Positions 22,725 through 33,800 of a stretch of 64,000 bases of DNA are shown here, piece after piece (positions within the stretch are counted from its first letter, which is position 1; each line of letters begins with the position of its first letter). The notes beneath the pieces were generated by a model. It searched no databases. It had not been told where the DNA came from and saw only the letters and a list, made by a program, of their open reading frames with translations. Source of the DNA: Arthonia radiata (taxonomy: Eukaryota; Ascomycota; Arthoniomycetes; Arthoniales; Arthoniaceae); contig PSQN01000017.1 of NCBI GenBank assembly GCA_002989075.1, positions 3,913,453-3,977,452 of the forward strand. The letters are read 5' to 3'. The position numbers and the translations under genes are program-made.

Positions 22725-23759
22725 TTACATATACCACCTCACGCGCGGTAACCGCTCGCCAAAGAACTTCACAGGCGCTGTCCCCCACTCAGCGCCCAGC
22801 TTCTTCTGCTCATCCGAGTTCTCCGCGATGAGCGCATCGTTGATCCAACGATCTTGCGAATCGAGCAGGCGGATACGGAAGTAGTGCATGCGTGTCCAAG
22901 ACCAGACCTTTGTCCTGAGAAGCGTCCTGCAACGACTCGTTAGCAGTTGCTTGGAGCTGACTGTACCAGACTACAAGCTAGGGACTCACTCCAAGACCAG
23001 CTTCGACACCTCCACCTCTTGATTCACAATCTCCAGCTCCCCTTGCTCCTGTATTCTCTGCACAAGCTTGTCCAGATCAAGTCGCCTTTGGTCATCTGCT
23101 GGCACCGTGGTCTGGTAATCTGAAGGTAGCCCGGCTTCTCGCTGAGCGTGCTGGCTGAGATAGATGGGCTCGCCCTGGTTTAAGTAGCCGAGGAGGATCT
23201 GAGCTTGCTCGGAAGAGACTGAAGATTCGCGCTGCTCATCTTCGGTAGATGGGGCTGGTGTCGGCTTCTCTGCAGCGGCTACGGCAGGCTGTTCAGCCTG
23301 GGTTGTGACGTCGGCCTCCTCGGACAGGGCTGTTGAGGGTTGTGTAGACGGTGTGGGAGGAACAGTCTCTTCTGCCGATGGTTGCGCAGCAGCCGGGGCT
23401 GTTGATGGTTGCGCAGACGGAGTGGCAGCAACAGTCTCTTTTGCCGATGGTTGCGCGGCAGAGACTGGAGCAGTTGACGTGCGCTTGTCTGGTGTTTGTA
23501 GGCTTGAATCTGGAGAGGTGTTGCCGGGCTGTGGTTTCGAATCGTCTAAGTGCAGCGCTGGTGGTGATGGGTCTTGGCCCTTTCCGGGCGGTGTCGTGGG
23601 CGCGATAGGGGTTGCGATTGAGGCGGTCCTTGGATTAGCTGATGCGTTGAGGCTCTGAGTTGATGTTTGACTGGCATCATGTCCAGAATCCTTAGCGGTG
23701 GCAGCCTTGTTGCTATGAAGGCTCAGATTGAGCACGTGGCTCTTCGCGGACTGTAACAT
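22725..23759 (-). CDS. Low-complexity protein with a C-terminal tandem-family-like domain (copy 4)
   Basis: The predicted protein is 323 aa from exons 23759-22990 and 22926-22725, with a 63-nt phase-2 intron. Residues 1-180 are rich in Ala, Pro, Ser, Thr and Gln, with repeats of the type AQPSAEETVPPTPSTQPSTA. The C-terminal part has GEPIYLSQHAQREAG, which resembles GIHIHISEHVLREWE in copy 1, then VSKLVL at the splice. Exon 2 contains MHYFRIRLLDSQDRWINDAL, comparable to DVIRIYCEDERGAAL. The splice lies at the equivalent position and phase in all four genes. I therefore read it as a family member with a disordered extension. No signal peptide is seen, and the function is unknown. The 3' end could differ if a further short intron exists. 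Confidence 0.55.
23340..23475. repeat. Imperfect tandem repeat inside copy 4 coding region
   Basis: Two adjacent units of about 60 bp encode repeats of AQPSA-ETV-TPS-QPSTA. The repeat keeps the reading frame, as expected for a disordered coding repeat. Confidence 0.55.
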
Positions 23760-24475
23760 TCCCAGCGTAAGGCTGCGCTGAACAGAGTTTTAAGACGGCG
23801 CTTCCTTTCTGGCTTTATAGATTAGCTTTGGCTGTGGGTCTATTATACATAAGCAGACGGCAAGCCAATGCGCGGGGGCTAACAGTTATAGAGTTTGAAA
23901 GCAAAGCACGGAGGACAAGTATCGACAGGAATTCTAATGTCCAGAAGGATCGGGTGAGAAAACGTATGTAGTGATGATTTCGCACCTTCGGCCCCTGCGA
24001 GTACCGAAATGACAGATGTTTCGTAAGTTGACACGTTTACACTTGGCTGAGAAGATTTTGTCCATCTTGCGACGGCCAGAAATATGCTCAGGCAGCTTTC
24101 TAGATCGATGGGGCCAACGCTCTCCCACGGCGACACTGATGCGCAAGCACTGCATACGCCCCAAGGAGGCGGTAACAAGTCGGAAAAATCCGATTCTTGA
24201 CTCCAATACTCCTAAGCAGGAAACGAAACGAGGGAAAAGAGGGGAAAGTGCTGCAGCAACTTGATTGTATACAAATGCATTGATGACAGCAAGTGAAGTT
24301 ACCGCGAAGTGGACACACGCAGGACAGCATCCACTGCTCTGATGTGCACTATCTCACTTACCTCCATGTTTGCAGCCGTTTAAGCGTCCATACTGCTGTG
24401 CCACTCAGTGCGTTCCATCCAAAGAGCCTTCTGCGAACGGGTGCGGATCACGCCACGGTTGGACTACCGGGGATG
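23760..24475. other. Intergenic, nothing recognised
   Basis: These 716 bp separate copy 4 from the RNA-binding protein gene, both on the minus strand. No domain-bearing frame or RNA gene is seen. Confidence 0.5.
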
Positions 24476-25959
24476 CTAGCCCTGATATCCGCCGTAGCCG
24501 TATCCGCCCGCCGAGTATGAACCAGCACTGGCGTGCCCACCACGACCATAGCCGCCAGCACTTGGTGGCATGCTGTGGTAGCCGCCCGCGCTGCCGTATC
24601 CGTACTGAGGTGAGGGTGTGGCGCCCTGCGGAGACATGGGCCCTCCAGGAGTCGCGTACTGAGGGAAGAAGGGCGTGGGTTGGGCTGGATAGCCAGCGGG
24701 TGTCTGAGGCATCTGAGGTGAATAACCGTCGAATTGGCCAGTTGGTGGGCGGTCCTTGCCCCACTGTATGTATGGTTAGCCAAAGTATAAACAACCCATC
24801 AGTTATGAAAATCTTACGCTGCATTTAAGAGGCCGACCGTTGACGTTGTAGCCACTCAGAGAGCAAATGGAATTGGCTGCGTTCTCGTGAGTGTCCATTT
24901 TAACGAATGCGAAGCCTCGATCAGATTGAAAACGCGTCTCAACCACGTAGCCAAAATTTTGGAAGAGCGGTATGAGGTCGTTTTGGTTTGTGTAGGGAGT
25001 CAGATTGCCCACATAGACTGTGGTTTGCCACTGTGGAGTCTGGCCTACGATCATATCGAAGCTTGCTGAGCCGTTCGTAGGATATTGGTGGTGGCCAAAC
25101 GGTGTGGTGGGTGTCAGACCCATCTGGGCCATAGCCTGCTGTTGCGAGACCGAGGGTTGACCCTTCTGATTTGCCCAATTACACCTGATAGCTCTTGAGC
25201 CGAGCCACTCCCCGTCCATTGTGCTCAATGCCTTTTCAGCGTCAGGGCGATCCCGAAATGCGACGAAGCCGTAACCTCTTGATCGACCAGTTTTCATGTC
25301 CCACATAACTCGAGCTTCGGACACAACACCAAAGGCAGAGAAGGCTTGCATGAGGACCTCGTCATTCACTTCATTAGAGAGATCGCCAACAAATATGTGG
25401 TAGTGGTGTGAGGTGTCCTCTTTGTTTGCGGAGTTTGCCTGGTATGCCCAGTTCACGCGAATTTCCTATCGAAAACGTCAAATTCGTTCGCCTCGTAGAG
25501 AGTCCAAGCATTCTTACATTGCCGTGGACATGACGACCATTAAGGGTTTGCATGGCGCGCTCAGCAGCACCGGGGTCGTCAAAGTCTATGAAACCATAGT
25601 TGTAACCTTTGGACTGGAACTATGTATTCGTCAATCTCTGCTTCAATGCAAAAAAAGACCATGGCACTCACATTCTTGTCTGGAATGATTTTGACATTTT
25701 GAACATGCCCGGCCGTCTCGAAGATCTGGCGTAGGACGTCCTCAGATACTCGCGGGTCGAGACCTCCGACGTACAGAGCCCGCTTGTTGGGCTCCGGGGC
25801 TGCACGTCGAACGGTCCCCCCGGCGCTCATTATTGATTCGGCGTTGGGCTGATTGGTGTTGAGAGGTGGAAGAGAAGGCGGTGGCATGTTGGCAGCAGTA
25901 CCAGGAGCGCCGGGTGTGGATCCATTTAGCCCAGGGGCTGATGTTGTGGCGTCAGCCAT
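24476..25959 (-). CDS. PUB1: PUB1/TIA-1-like RNA-binding protein with three RRMs
   Basis: The predicted protein is 441 aa from four exons: 25959-25672, 25619-25518, 25465-24818 and 24763-24476. All three introns (52-54 nt) are in phase 0. RRM1 (60-133) has RALYVGGL and YNYGFIDF. RRM2 (153-229) has HIFVGDLS and RGYGFVAF. RRM3 (278-348) has TVYVGNLT and RGFAFVKM. These are the RNP2/RNP1 pairs in the order seen in yeast Pub1 and animal TIA-1. The C-terminus is a Gly/Tyr/Pro/Gln-rich low-complexity tail typical of stress-granule proteins. Pub1/TIA-1 proteins bind U-rich or AU-rich mRNA and affect stability and translation. The gene shares its upstream region with the divergent gene at 26620. Confidence 0.93.
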
Positions 25960-26619
25960 GTCGGATTGGCTCGATTGGCTCGATGAGGCTGCAATGTCGA
26001 AGTAGAAAAAGATGCTCGAGAGAAAGAAACGTTTGAAAATTTCGGAGCGATGTTTGTGCGGATTGGGAAGTGGGTCGAGTCTGAGCACAGAAACGGGGCC
26101 CGGCCCAGAGATTTGGAGAAATGAAATGCCGGGATGCAGGAGTTCGCAAAAGCTATCGACAAACAAGAGCTTTGAGCCGAAGAAATAAGTGCTGTAAGGA
26201 CGCGAGCTGTTGGTAAGAGAAACACAAGGAAAAGGTTGGTGAAGGAAAGCGACCAACCCGACTTTTGTTTCAATGACCTGGGAGATGAAGCTGACAAGTA
26301 GAGCAATGCGACCGTAGCTTGTCACGGAGAGAGCTTGAAGAAGCGTGGAGGAAGATAGAAGAGGCGATGGACGATGTATGAATTATCGGCTAATGAGTTG
26401 CTGCTCCTGCATGAACAACTCAGAGCTGTCGAGGATTGAAAATGAAGCGAGATGCTAATTTCAGAAAGCTCCGGGCAGGGTCGTCACAGCCCTACGAGGC
26501 GTTCTATTAGCGGCCTTGACCGCCTTGGACCAGCTTGCCGGACGATTTACCTTCCATGACAGTCAAAATTGTAGAGCACGAAGCTAAGTGCGGTGGTCTG
26601 ATTCACGGCGTTGCTAGAC
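25960..26619. promoter_or_regulatory. Shared upstream region of two divergent genes
   Basis: This 660-bp gap separates the PUB1-like gene (minus) from the coactivator-like gene (plus). The PUB1 side is strongly purine/pyrimidine-biased, consistent with a long pyrimidine-rich 5' leader. Open minus frames here lack domains and are probably leader sequence. Confidence 0.45.
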
Positions 26620-27814
26620 ATGGCGGGCGACATGCCCTCCGCCAACGCTCAAGAGTCGACGCTAAAAGAGCTCGAGGCTAGCCTAAACAAGATCGTGAGC
26701 ACGTGTTTCTAGGATCAGGGTGACAGAGTCGGAGGCGCTGATCTTGCGCGCCAGTTCATGAACGTCGGCAGCGTGTTCAACAATGCTGTTCCCTCCGAGA
26801 GCGACAAGCTAGCAAAGACGAAGTCGCGCTTGCATAACTCAATACCCGGCGCTGTTGACAGGCTCAACGATGCTTTGGATATCCTTGAGGGTGATCTCGT
26901 CAGTTTGATCCTTGAATTCGCGTTCAAGCACTAACTTGAACTAGATGCGGACGCGTGCAGTCCTTTCACGAGATGTTCGTCTGCTGCTTGTTGCGGAAGA
27001 GAAGAAAGCCGGCGCAGAGCAGCGAAACACCGCTCATGATGTCCCAGCAAACATCGACGTCTCTGGTCAGACTAGAGCCTCTGTTGATCTCAGCACTATG
27101 GATGATATTTCCAGTAGTCCCGAGATGGTTATGAGAGATGCACCGCAAGTGATGAAAGCTGAGGAGGCTCAATCTCGTGTCGAAGCATTTCATGATCCAA
27201 AAGGTGCAAGCAACTCGGCCGCAACCGGGGTCCCGAATGTCCAGACACAGAAAGCAAACGACCTGCCAAGACAGCCACATGGGCAGTTGCAAGCTGATAG
27301 CACACCCGGTGGTCAGACGTTAATAAGTAGGGCGGTCAAGAGGGACACAGAAATGAAGCATGAACACGTGCCCTCTACTAACCAAGCCGCAGCTGCGCAA
27401 CCCTCGACCTCGACTCACCAAGATCAAACAACACAGGAGAGGGCCGCGGACGATGTCACGAAAGATGAACAGGCAGAACCATCACCTGGTAATGACTTCA
27501 GCTCCCTTCTCCCCGGCCTGGACATGTATGCCAACGACCCAAGCGGCGATGCAATGGGCGGCATGGACCATTTCAACGACATGAACAATGCCGACGCGTT
27601 TGACGTAGGCAATTCCACAGAGGTCAACGGTGATCCTTTTGGGACTGCAGAGGATATGAACCCAGAAATGAATCAATTCAGCGGAGACTTCAACATCGAT
27701 GACATGATATCGTTCGATGCCAATGGCGCAGGAACAGAGAACAATGGCCAAGGTACTTCGGGCGGTCAAGATGCTTTGGCCGAGTTTGACGATGATTTCT
27801 TCAACATGGGCTGA
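26620..27814 (+). CDS. Putative coactivator-like nuclear protein, possibly Mediator tail (Med2/Med29-like)
   Basis: Two exons are clear. The first ends at 26898, the intron is 26899-26944 (46 nt, CACTAAC branch site), and the second runs 26945-27814. The N-terminal part is helical: LKELEASLNKI, then DKLAKTKSRLHNSIPGAVDR and LNDALDILEGDL. The rest is disordered and ends in an acidic, Met/Asn/Asp-rich tail with DFSSLLPGLDMYAN and FDDDFFNMG. This layout resembles yeast Med2, but the match is weak and stays a suggestion. An in-frame TAG at 26710-26712 lies between the natural-looking start at 26620 and the helical core. The only GT-AG fit would be an 18-nt intron, which is too short. The protein may instead start at 26758 (about 336 aa), or the TAG may be an error. 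Confidence 0.5.
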
Positions 27815-28304
27815 ATCCGCAGGAGATCAAACGACGGCAGGAGAGGTCATGAAACTGGCGACGTTTGATTGAGCTATGTCTCACTAGTCTGGAGCTAATG
27901 CAGCCTTGCCTGCTCCCGATCCGGCTTTTATCCGAATGAACCGAGCGACGAACTGTTGGTGTGAAGATCCGACCTTCAATGTTATCAGAGTTCAATCACG
28001 CGTCGCATCCATCACTTGCGAGCGGGATACTCGACGGCTAGAGAGCGCTTCCACCCTTCTCATCCTCGTACCGACTCCACTATCGACTTTCGCCATCATC
28101 AACTACCATTCTTAAGCTTCCGGTACATAGCTTACGTAGCACGACCTGATTCTCTTCCAATGCAAACACTCCTCACGCAGCCCAATGGAGCTTATAGGCA
28201 ATGCATAAGTAACTTCAAAGGGCACATCAATTGGCCTTTGCGAGCGTACTACAGAAAAGACCTTACGCAACACTTCGACCAGGCACAACCCGCTCTGTCT
28301 CACA
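27815..28304. other. Intergenic, nothing recognised
   Basis: This 490-bp gap lies between two plus-strand genes. It presumably contains the 3' end of the coactivator-like gene and the promoter and leader of the membrane protein gene. Confidence 0.5.
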
Positions 28305-31300
28305 ATGGCTGGTGAGCAAGAAGCGCCATCTGAGACTGCTCATTCAAGCGATGGCGAGCCGAAAAGGGACCCGCCGCAGTCACAGGCTGCAAATCCATCC
28401 AAAATGCAGCAGTTCTTGCAAAAGACTGGCTTGACGATGCCGAAATCCTTGCTTATGATCAAGTACGCTATCATCCATGGACTACCAGGAACCCACAATT
28501 GCTGACTGAGACAGGGCAGCAGTGCCTCCAACCATAGCTTTGTCAATGTAAGAATTTCTCCAGTATTTCCAGTCGACTTGCTTATCCTCCACAGGTATCA
28601 GTCCAACGTCATTGCAACTGACTACAACACGCTGGGATATCTTGTTGCGATTGCATCCGTGCTCGCATTCACTATCTTTCCGCGAGCCAAATTTCTGCAA
28701 ACGCTCTTTTTGAACGTTCTGGGCATATGTGTGGGTGCCGCGGTGGCTCTCTTGCAGACTTGGTCGGCCGTGCAAGCACGTATTCATACAACACCCCCCG
28801 GACACCCACTCACAGGCTACAACTCCAGCGCTTCTGCGGTTTGCGGTGTATGGCTCTTCTTCCAAATCTTTCTTGTCGTTTCCATCTTTTCAAAGCTACC
28901 TCAGACGAAGTTTCCCGTGATATTGTACACCATATTCGCAGACATCTCCAGCACTTACGGCGTGGAGTTTCCGTCAACTACCGCCGCGGTCAATTTTGTC
29001 TACACTCTCCTCAAAGCGTTCCTCACCGGCTTCGCTATTGCGGCAGCTACGCATTTCGTGGTCTTTCCAGTCAATGCCCGAAAACCCGTGTGGGCCGACA
29101 TGACTGGAATACTAGGAGCGATGCGTGGCGTTCTCAAGGCGCAGATAAGCTACATGCGCGCAATTGAAGACGAGCACCTGGTCAGGCAGCAAACGGCTAA
29201 TGGCTCGGGGGAGGGCCAGCATACAGATGCACAAAGACCAAATGGGTCTGCGAAAGCTTTCAAGCATGTGATCCCCGAGCCAAAGTTGGATGCGTTGAAG
29301 GCTCAAGAAGAGGGTATCAAAAAAGCAGGCAGCGGCTTGCACGCCTTGATGGCCAAGCTCCAGGCTGATCTGCCGTTCGCAAAACGAGAGGTGGCATATG
29401 GCAAGTTCGGCTCCGAAGACATCAGTAGTGTCACCGACAAGCTTCGTAATTGCGCACTACCGCTTCTTGGACTCGGGTCGCTCATTGACCTTATGAGACG
29501 AGCGGCGCATGCTGGAGGCTGGGAGGATATGCTGATCTCAGGGAGAAACACCTTCGAAGACCTACCCGGTCATGAAAAACTTGTGCGAGAGCAAGGGCTG
29601 GAAGAATGGCAAGCTGTTATGAGGACAATGCATGAACCGTTTGCCAACATTGCGGACGCAACAGAAAGCGCAATAGACCACGTGATGTTGACGCTCGAGT
29701 TTAAACCCCGGCCGAAGCAGGCAAAACGGAGCAGCTCGAGAAAGGCTGATCTAGAAGGCCAGGGAGACGGTACCGCTCCTGGAGAAGCAGGCTTTGCGTC
29801 AGTGTTTGAGGGGAAGGTGAACGCGTTTTATGACAGCCGCCAGATGACCCTGCAGACATGGTGTGCGCAGCGGGGTCTCGACCTGTCTTCTGATTCGTTT
29901 GATGCGGCGACTGCTGAGCAGAACCTTTTCAACGTTGCGTCTGAGAGCGGACAGCGCCACAAGGGACAAATTTACGTCATTCTGTACATGGAGTACCTGC
30001 TGTACGCAGCGAGTAGAGCCATACTGGAATTGGTTCTCTACGCCGACGGAAAGGTCTCGGATGGAACTATGAAAAAGTCAAGACTCGTCGCGCCGGGTGG
30101 CAAGCGACTGATGAAGTGGTTTAAAGACGCTCTGTCGAAGCCTGAGGCCGCTGATGGTGCCGAGCAGGAAATACCCGGATTCCAACAAGAGTCATTCATC
30201 ATCGCATATGGAGAGGGATACAGCAAGCACGACCCAGAGCACCTTCCTCCGACAAATGCTTGGGAGAAATTTGGCAATTATGTTCGACTTATCCCTCGTA
30301 CTTTGAGATCTCCACACTGTGCTCACGGCTTACGCGCCGCTTGTGCAACGATGTCTATCGGGATTATTGTATTTCTAAAAGACACTCAAGCCTTTTTCAT
30401 CCAGGAACGACTCTTCTGGGCCATGATCATGGTTGCCTTTAGCATGCAGCGGACTTCAGGCCAGTCCGTCTTCTCATTCGTCATGCGCGTTGCTGCCACA
30501 GCTATCGGCATGACGGCGTCCTATGTCATCTGGTACATCGTCAACGGGCATACTGCAGGGGTTTTGGTCTTCGAGTTTCTCTGGATCACATCATGCTACT
30601 GGATACTTTTCAATAAACCACGGTATGCGATCCTCGCCGTGCTTGGCGCCATCACGTCTGTCATCATCATTGGCTATGAGCTGCAGGTTCAGCAAATCGG
30701 AGCCATGGCGTCTCAGTCGAATGGGCAGACAGTGCACCCACTGTACCTCTTAGCGCCCATTCGTCTTGCCAGTGTCGCTGGCGGTCGTAAGTACTCAGCC
30801 ACGTAATACATCCGGTTCCAAGATCGAGTCCGTGCTGACAGCCCAACCCAGTCTTCGTCGCGTGGATCTGGACGATCTTCCCCTACCCCGTCTCCGAGCA
30901 CACCGAACTCCGGCGCGACGTCGCAGCAACGATGCAGCTCCTCGCACGTTACTACACGATCGTCCACGAAACCGTCAAAGTCCGCGGCGGCAACCTTGAA
31001 GGCGACCTCTCTATCAAGACAAGCCCGGGCCGCATCTTGGATAAAGCGCGCCATAGCACATTCATGAAGAGCCAGATCCTCATCAGCCAACTGCGGGAGG
31101 TGGCGTCGTTCTCGCCCTGGCAGTTCGAGTTCGGCGGTCGCTTTCCTGTCGAGACGTATACCGAGATGGCAGACCGTTTGGAGCGCATCATGCGGTGCAT
31201 GAGCCTCATTGGCTATGCGTCGACGAGCTTTCGGGACACACATAAAGGCGCCAACGACTCAAACGCGGAGTGGTTAAACAACTTCACGAGGCTGGTGCAG

Positions 31301-31609
31301 CAAGTGGATCCGACGTCGCATGCCATCTCGGCGCGCCTCAGCGTGTTGAGTGCCTCTCTTGCGAACGGATCGCCGCTGCCGCCCTATATGCCTCAGATCG
31401 AGGCTTTCCATCTTGCGAAACGTATCTACGAGATGGATAAGGATATCCTATCTGTGCGACACCTAGCAGAACCTGGCTATGCCGCTTTTGCGGTACTGCA
31501 AATAGCAAGCAGGACATTAGTGGATGAGTTGAATGCACTGAAAGAAAACGTAAGAGATCTATGTGGAGAGATGGACTTCAGGGTCAACATTGCGGACCCG
31601 AAGGTTTAG
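28305..31609 (+). CDS. FUSC/ArAE-type membrane protein (Brefeldin A sensitivity-related)
   Basis: The predicted protein is 1046 aa from four exons: 28305-28462, 28515-28547 (33 nt only), 28595-30786 and 30852-31609. A hydrophilic N-terminus leads to a first block of membrane segments (YLVAIASVLAFTIF, FLNVLGICVGAAVALL, AFLTGFAIAAATHFVVF). A long cytosolic region of about 400 residues follows, then a second block (GIIVFLKDTQAFF, VMRVAATAIGMTASYVIWYI, VLVFEFLWITSCYWILF). The C-terminal region contains FPYPVSEHTELRRDVAAT, typical of the DUF2421 part of this fungal family. The duplicated membrane halves match the aromatic-acid exporter-like fold. Fungal members have been called putative ER transporters; the substrate is unknown. 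Confidence 0.85.
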
Positions 31610-32241
31610 CTTGTACGACGTGAAGACGGAGTGTCCATGTGTACAGAATCGAACGCGATACGTTGGCGATGTTGGAATGCATATACGGGCACACATATGG
31701 CGGCGATTATGGGCTTTGACCAGTGGTGTGACGTATGTGCAGAGTGCGCGGCCAACCGAAACGAATGAACGATTTGCCCGAGTCTAGCAAAGTGTTGAGA
31801 AAGGATACAAGACATTGCATGTTTGATTTCTGTACATGGCATGCCCACTTCGTACCCAACACTCCGATGTGACGCAGACTACTTGTAAGTGTACACGACG
31901 ACGAGCGACGTTCACGTTCACACTAAGGGTCCCTGCGCAAGCATACCTTGGAGCTCGCCAAAGCTGTATGTTGCATCAGACCAGCGATCGTTCTTTTCCC
32001 AACCGCAGCGTTCTTCACAGCGAAATAACTACACGTCTCAGAGTCCTGGCCATCACCAACGACATAACGCCGCCACATCGGCATCTTCAAAGGGGATCAA
32101 AGACAATCACAACCTTAGCGCAAGCACTGCAACACTGGCATCATATCCTTACATTGCTGTTCTGTGGAATACGCGTCCGTATTCAAGCAATGTAGCCAGT
32201 GGTGCATGTCTTAACGTTGATGTGTGCGCACTGTCGGTTGG
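31610..32241. other. Intergenic, nothing recognised
   Basis: This 632-bp stretch lies between converging genes, and both 3' ends are expected here. No coding domain or RNA is seen. Confidence 0.5.
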
Positions 32242-32607
32242 TCAAGTTCTGGAACAGTTCGAGCAGTAACAATTCAAGGGACTGAGGTACGGTCCGAACT
32301 CGTCATGCTCTAACGTCGCGAAACCGGTTCCGGTGGCCGGCGTGTCTGCGCTACTGATCCGAAGGAGCTCCCCCATTCCGGTGTAAGATTGGAGACTGCC
32401 ATTTTCGAACGCGGAGGAGTCGGTGCTTGACGAGTCTGCGCTGCGACTTTGCGTGAGCTCTTCCAAACCGGTGTAAAGTTGAAAATTGTCGTGCTCGAAA
32501 CCGGAGGAGTTGGTGCTGGACGAGTCTGCGCTAGAGCTTCGAGTGAGCTCCTCGAGGTCTGGAAAGTTGGCGGCCGCCGGGCTTTGAGGATACCCATCGT
32601 ATTCCAT
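32242..32607 (-). CDS. Hypothetical repeat protein (at least one exon)
   Basis: A minus frame of 121 aa from ATG at 32607 contains three 30-residue repeats. The units begin LEELTRSSSADSSST, LEELTQSRSADSSST and MGELLRISSADTPAT, and each continues to a Phe/Tyr-Gly block. The 90-bp DNA period keeps the frame, which supports coding, although a second frame is also open. A GT-AG intron with a GCTAAC branch site can be drawn just upstream (about 32634-32675). A further open frame of 154 aa (33143-32679, Ser/Pro/Ala-rich) lies beyond it, but the phases do not join cleanly. No known domain is seen. It may be a fast-evolving disordered protein. Confidence 0.35.
   Translation of the reverse strand: MEYDGYPQSPAAANFPDLEELTRSSSADSSSTNSSGFEHDNFQLYTGLEELTQSRSADSSSTDSSAFENGSLQSYTGMGELLRISSADTPATGTGFATLEHDEFGPYLSPLNCYCSNCSRT
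32280..32560. repeat. Tandem repeat, three copies of about 90 bp
   Basis: The block containing GTCTGCGCT recurs at about 32339, 32429 and 32519, an exact 90-bp spacing. The second and third copies share GACGAGTCTGCGCT exactly. The first copy is the most diverged. Confidence 0.7.
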
Positions 32608-33143
32608 GTCGTCTTTCAGCAGAGGTGTATCTGGGCAGGGTCCCGAGAAATGGTTCGTTAGCCTGGCAGTACGTTTGGCTATGGTGCGGCGGCACCGAGG
32701 TGGCGACGGTCAGCGTTTAAGCGAAGTGCACTGACGCTCCACCTTCGCGCGTTTGGCTTGCGCGGGTTGGTCGATGCGCTTGGATGGCCGCTTGTGGAGG
32801 TTAAGCGCGCTGCTGGAGCGCTGACATCTTGCGCTGGCGGTTTCGGAAGGTTGTCGTTCGTTGGTGGCAGCCAACACTCGGAGGCCAGTTGGTTTGGCAT
32901 GCTTTCAAGAGTCTGTGAGGACGCTTCGCGCATGCGCGATTGTGGAACCATCGCTTCGTTGCACCCGCGAAGACGTGGGTCCAGTGCAGTCAGAATGCCA
33001 GCTTCTGCAGGCACTGGATGGTCCTCGTGCTTGTGAGTGGTCATGGTCGCTGCGGTTTCAGAAGGGAAATTCTCGGTGAGTCGACTGTGTTCACGAGCAA
33101 CGTCGAGCTCGCTCGCTGCAGAGCATATGAGAAAAGGAGACAA

Positions 33144-33800
33144 GAGAGAGACCTAGTAGAGGAATGAGGCTCAAAGCAAGCCCCGTGAGGATGGAGAGCT
33201 AAATTGCGGCTGGAAGGAGTATTAGTAGGGCGGAAGTACTCAGTGTCAGAGCGCGATCGTCAGAGCGCACTCTATATGATGCCGGGCGCTCTGACAAAGC
33301 TTGTGCTTTGACAAGAGCTGGCGCTTGTACGGAGACGAATTGAAGGTATGGAAAGCGGCACAGATAGGCTACTCTAAACAGACATGGAAGTCCACACAGT
33401 TAGGGTACACTACGTAGAACAAAAGTCTACATGAAATGGGTGTCTACTTGAAAAGCGGTCTGAGTAAGAAAGCAATTCTATGTTGACCGGGGTTTATGCA
33501 GAAATGGATTCTTACACTTCCGCATCAGCCTGTATAAGAGAAGGCAGCGCGGACAGCCATATACGACAAGTGTTATACAGCGTTCGACACATAATGTCCT
33601 TCTAGCAGACAGCTGATCCGCAGTCAACCCTAAATGATAATCATATATTAACCTTACACCCCGCTGACATCAGATCATCGACATAAATATATCTAGTGTG
33701 CATGACGGCGTCTCTGTTCTTTTGACCTTCTTCGGCAGGTGTGAAGATTGGCAGACTTGCAACTTTTTGAAGAGCCTGGCGAGCATCCGATGAGTCAGAC
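33144..33800. other. Intergenic, short inverted repeat only
   Basis: No gene is recognised downstream of the MIP1 stop. The decamer GTCAGAGCGC occurs at 33245-33254 and 33259-33268, and its reverse complement GCGCTCTGAC occurs at 33286-33295, so a stem of 10 bp is possible. A minus frame at 33641-33856 overlaps the MIP1 3' end and shows no domain. Confidence 0.45.

Noticed and set aside
24405-24824. Other frames over the RNA-binding protein tail
   Set aside because: They are shadows of the Gly/Tyr/Pro-rich coding repeat in the true minus-strand frame.
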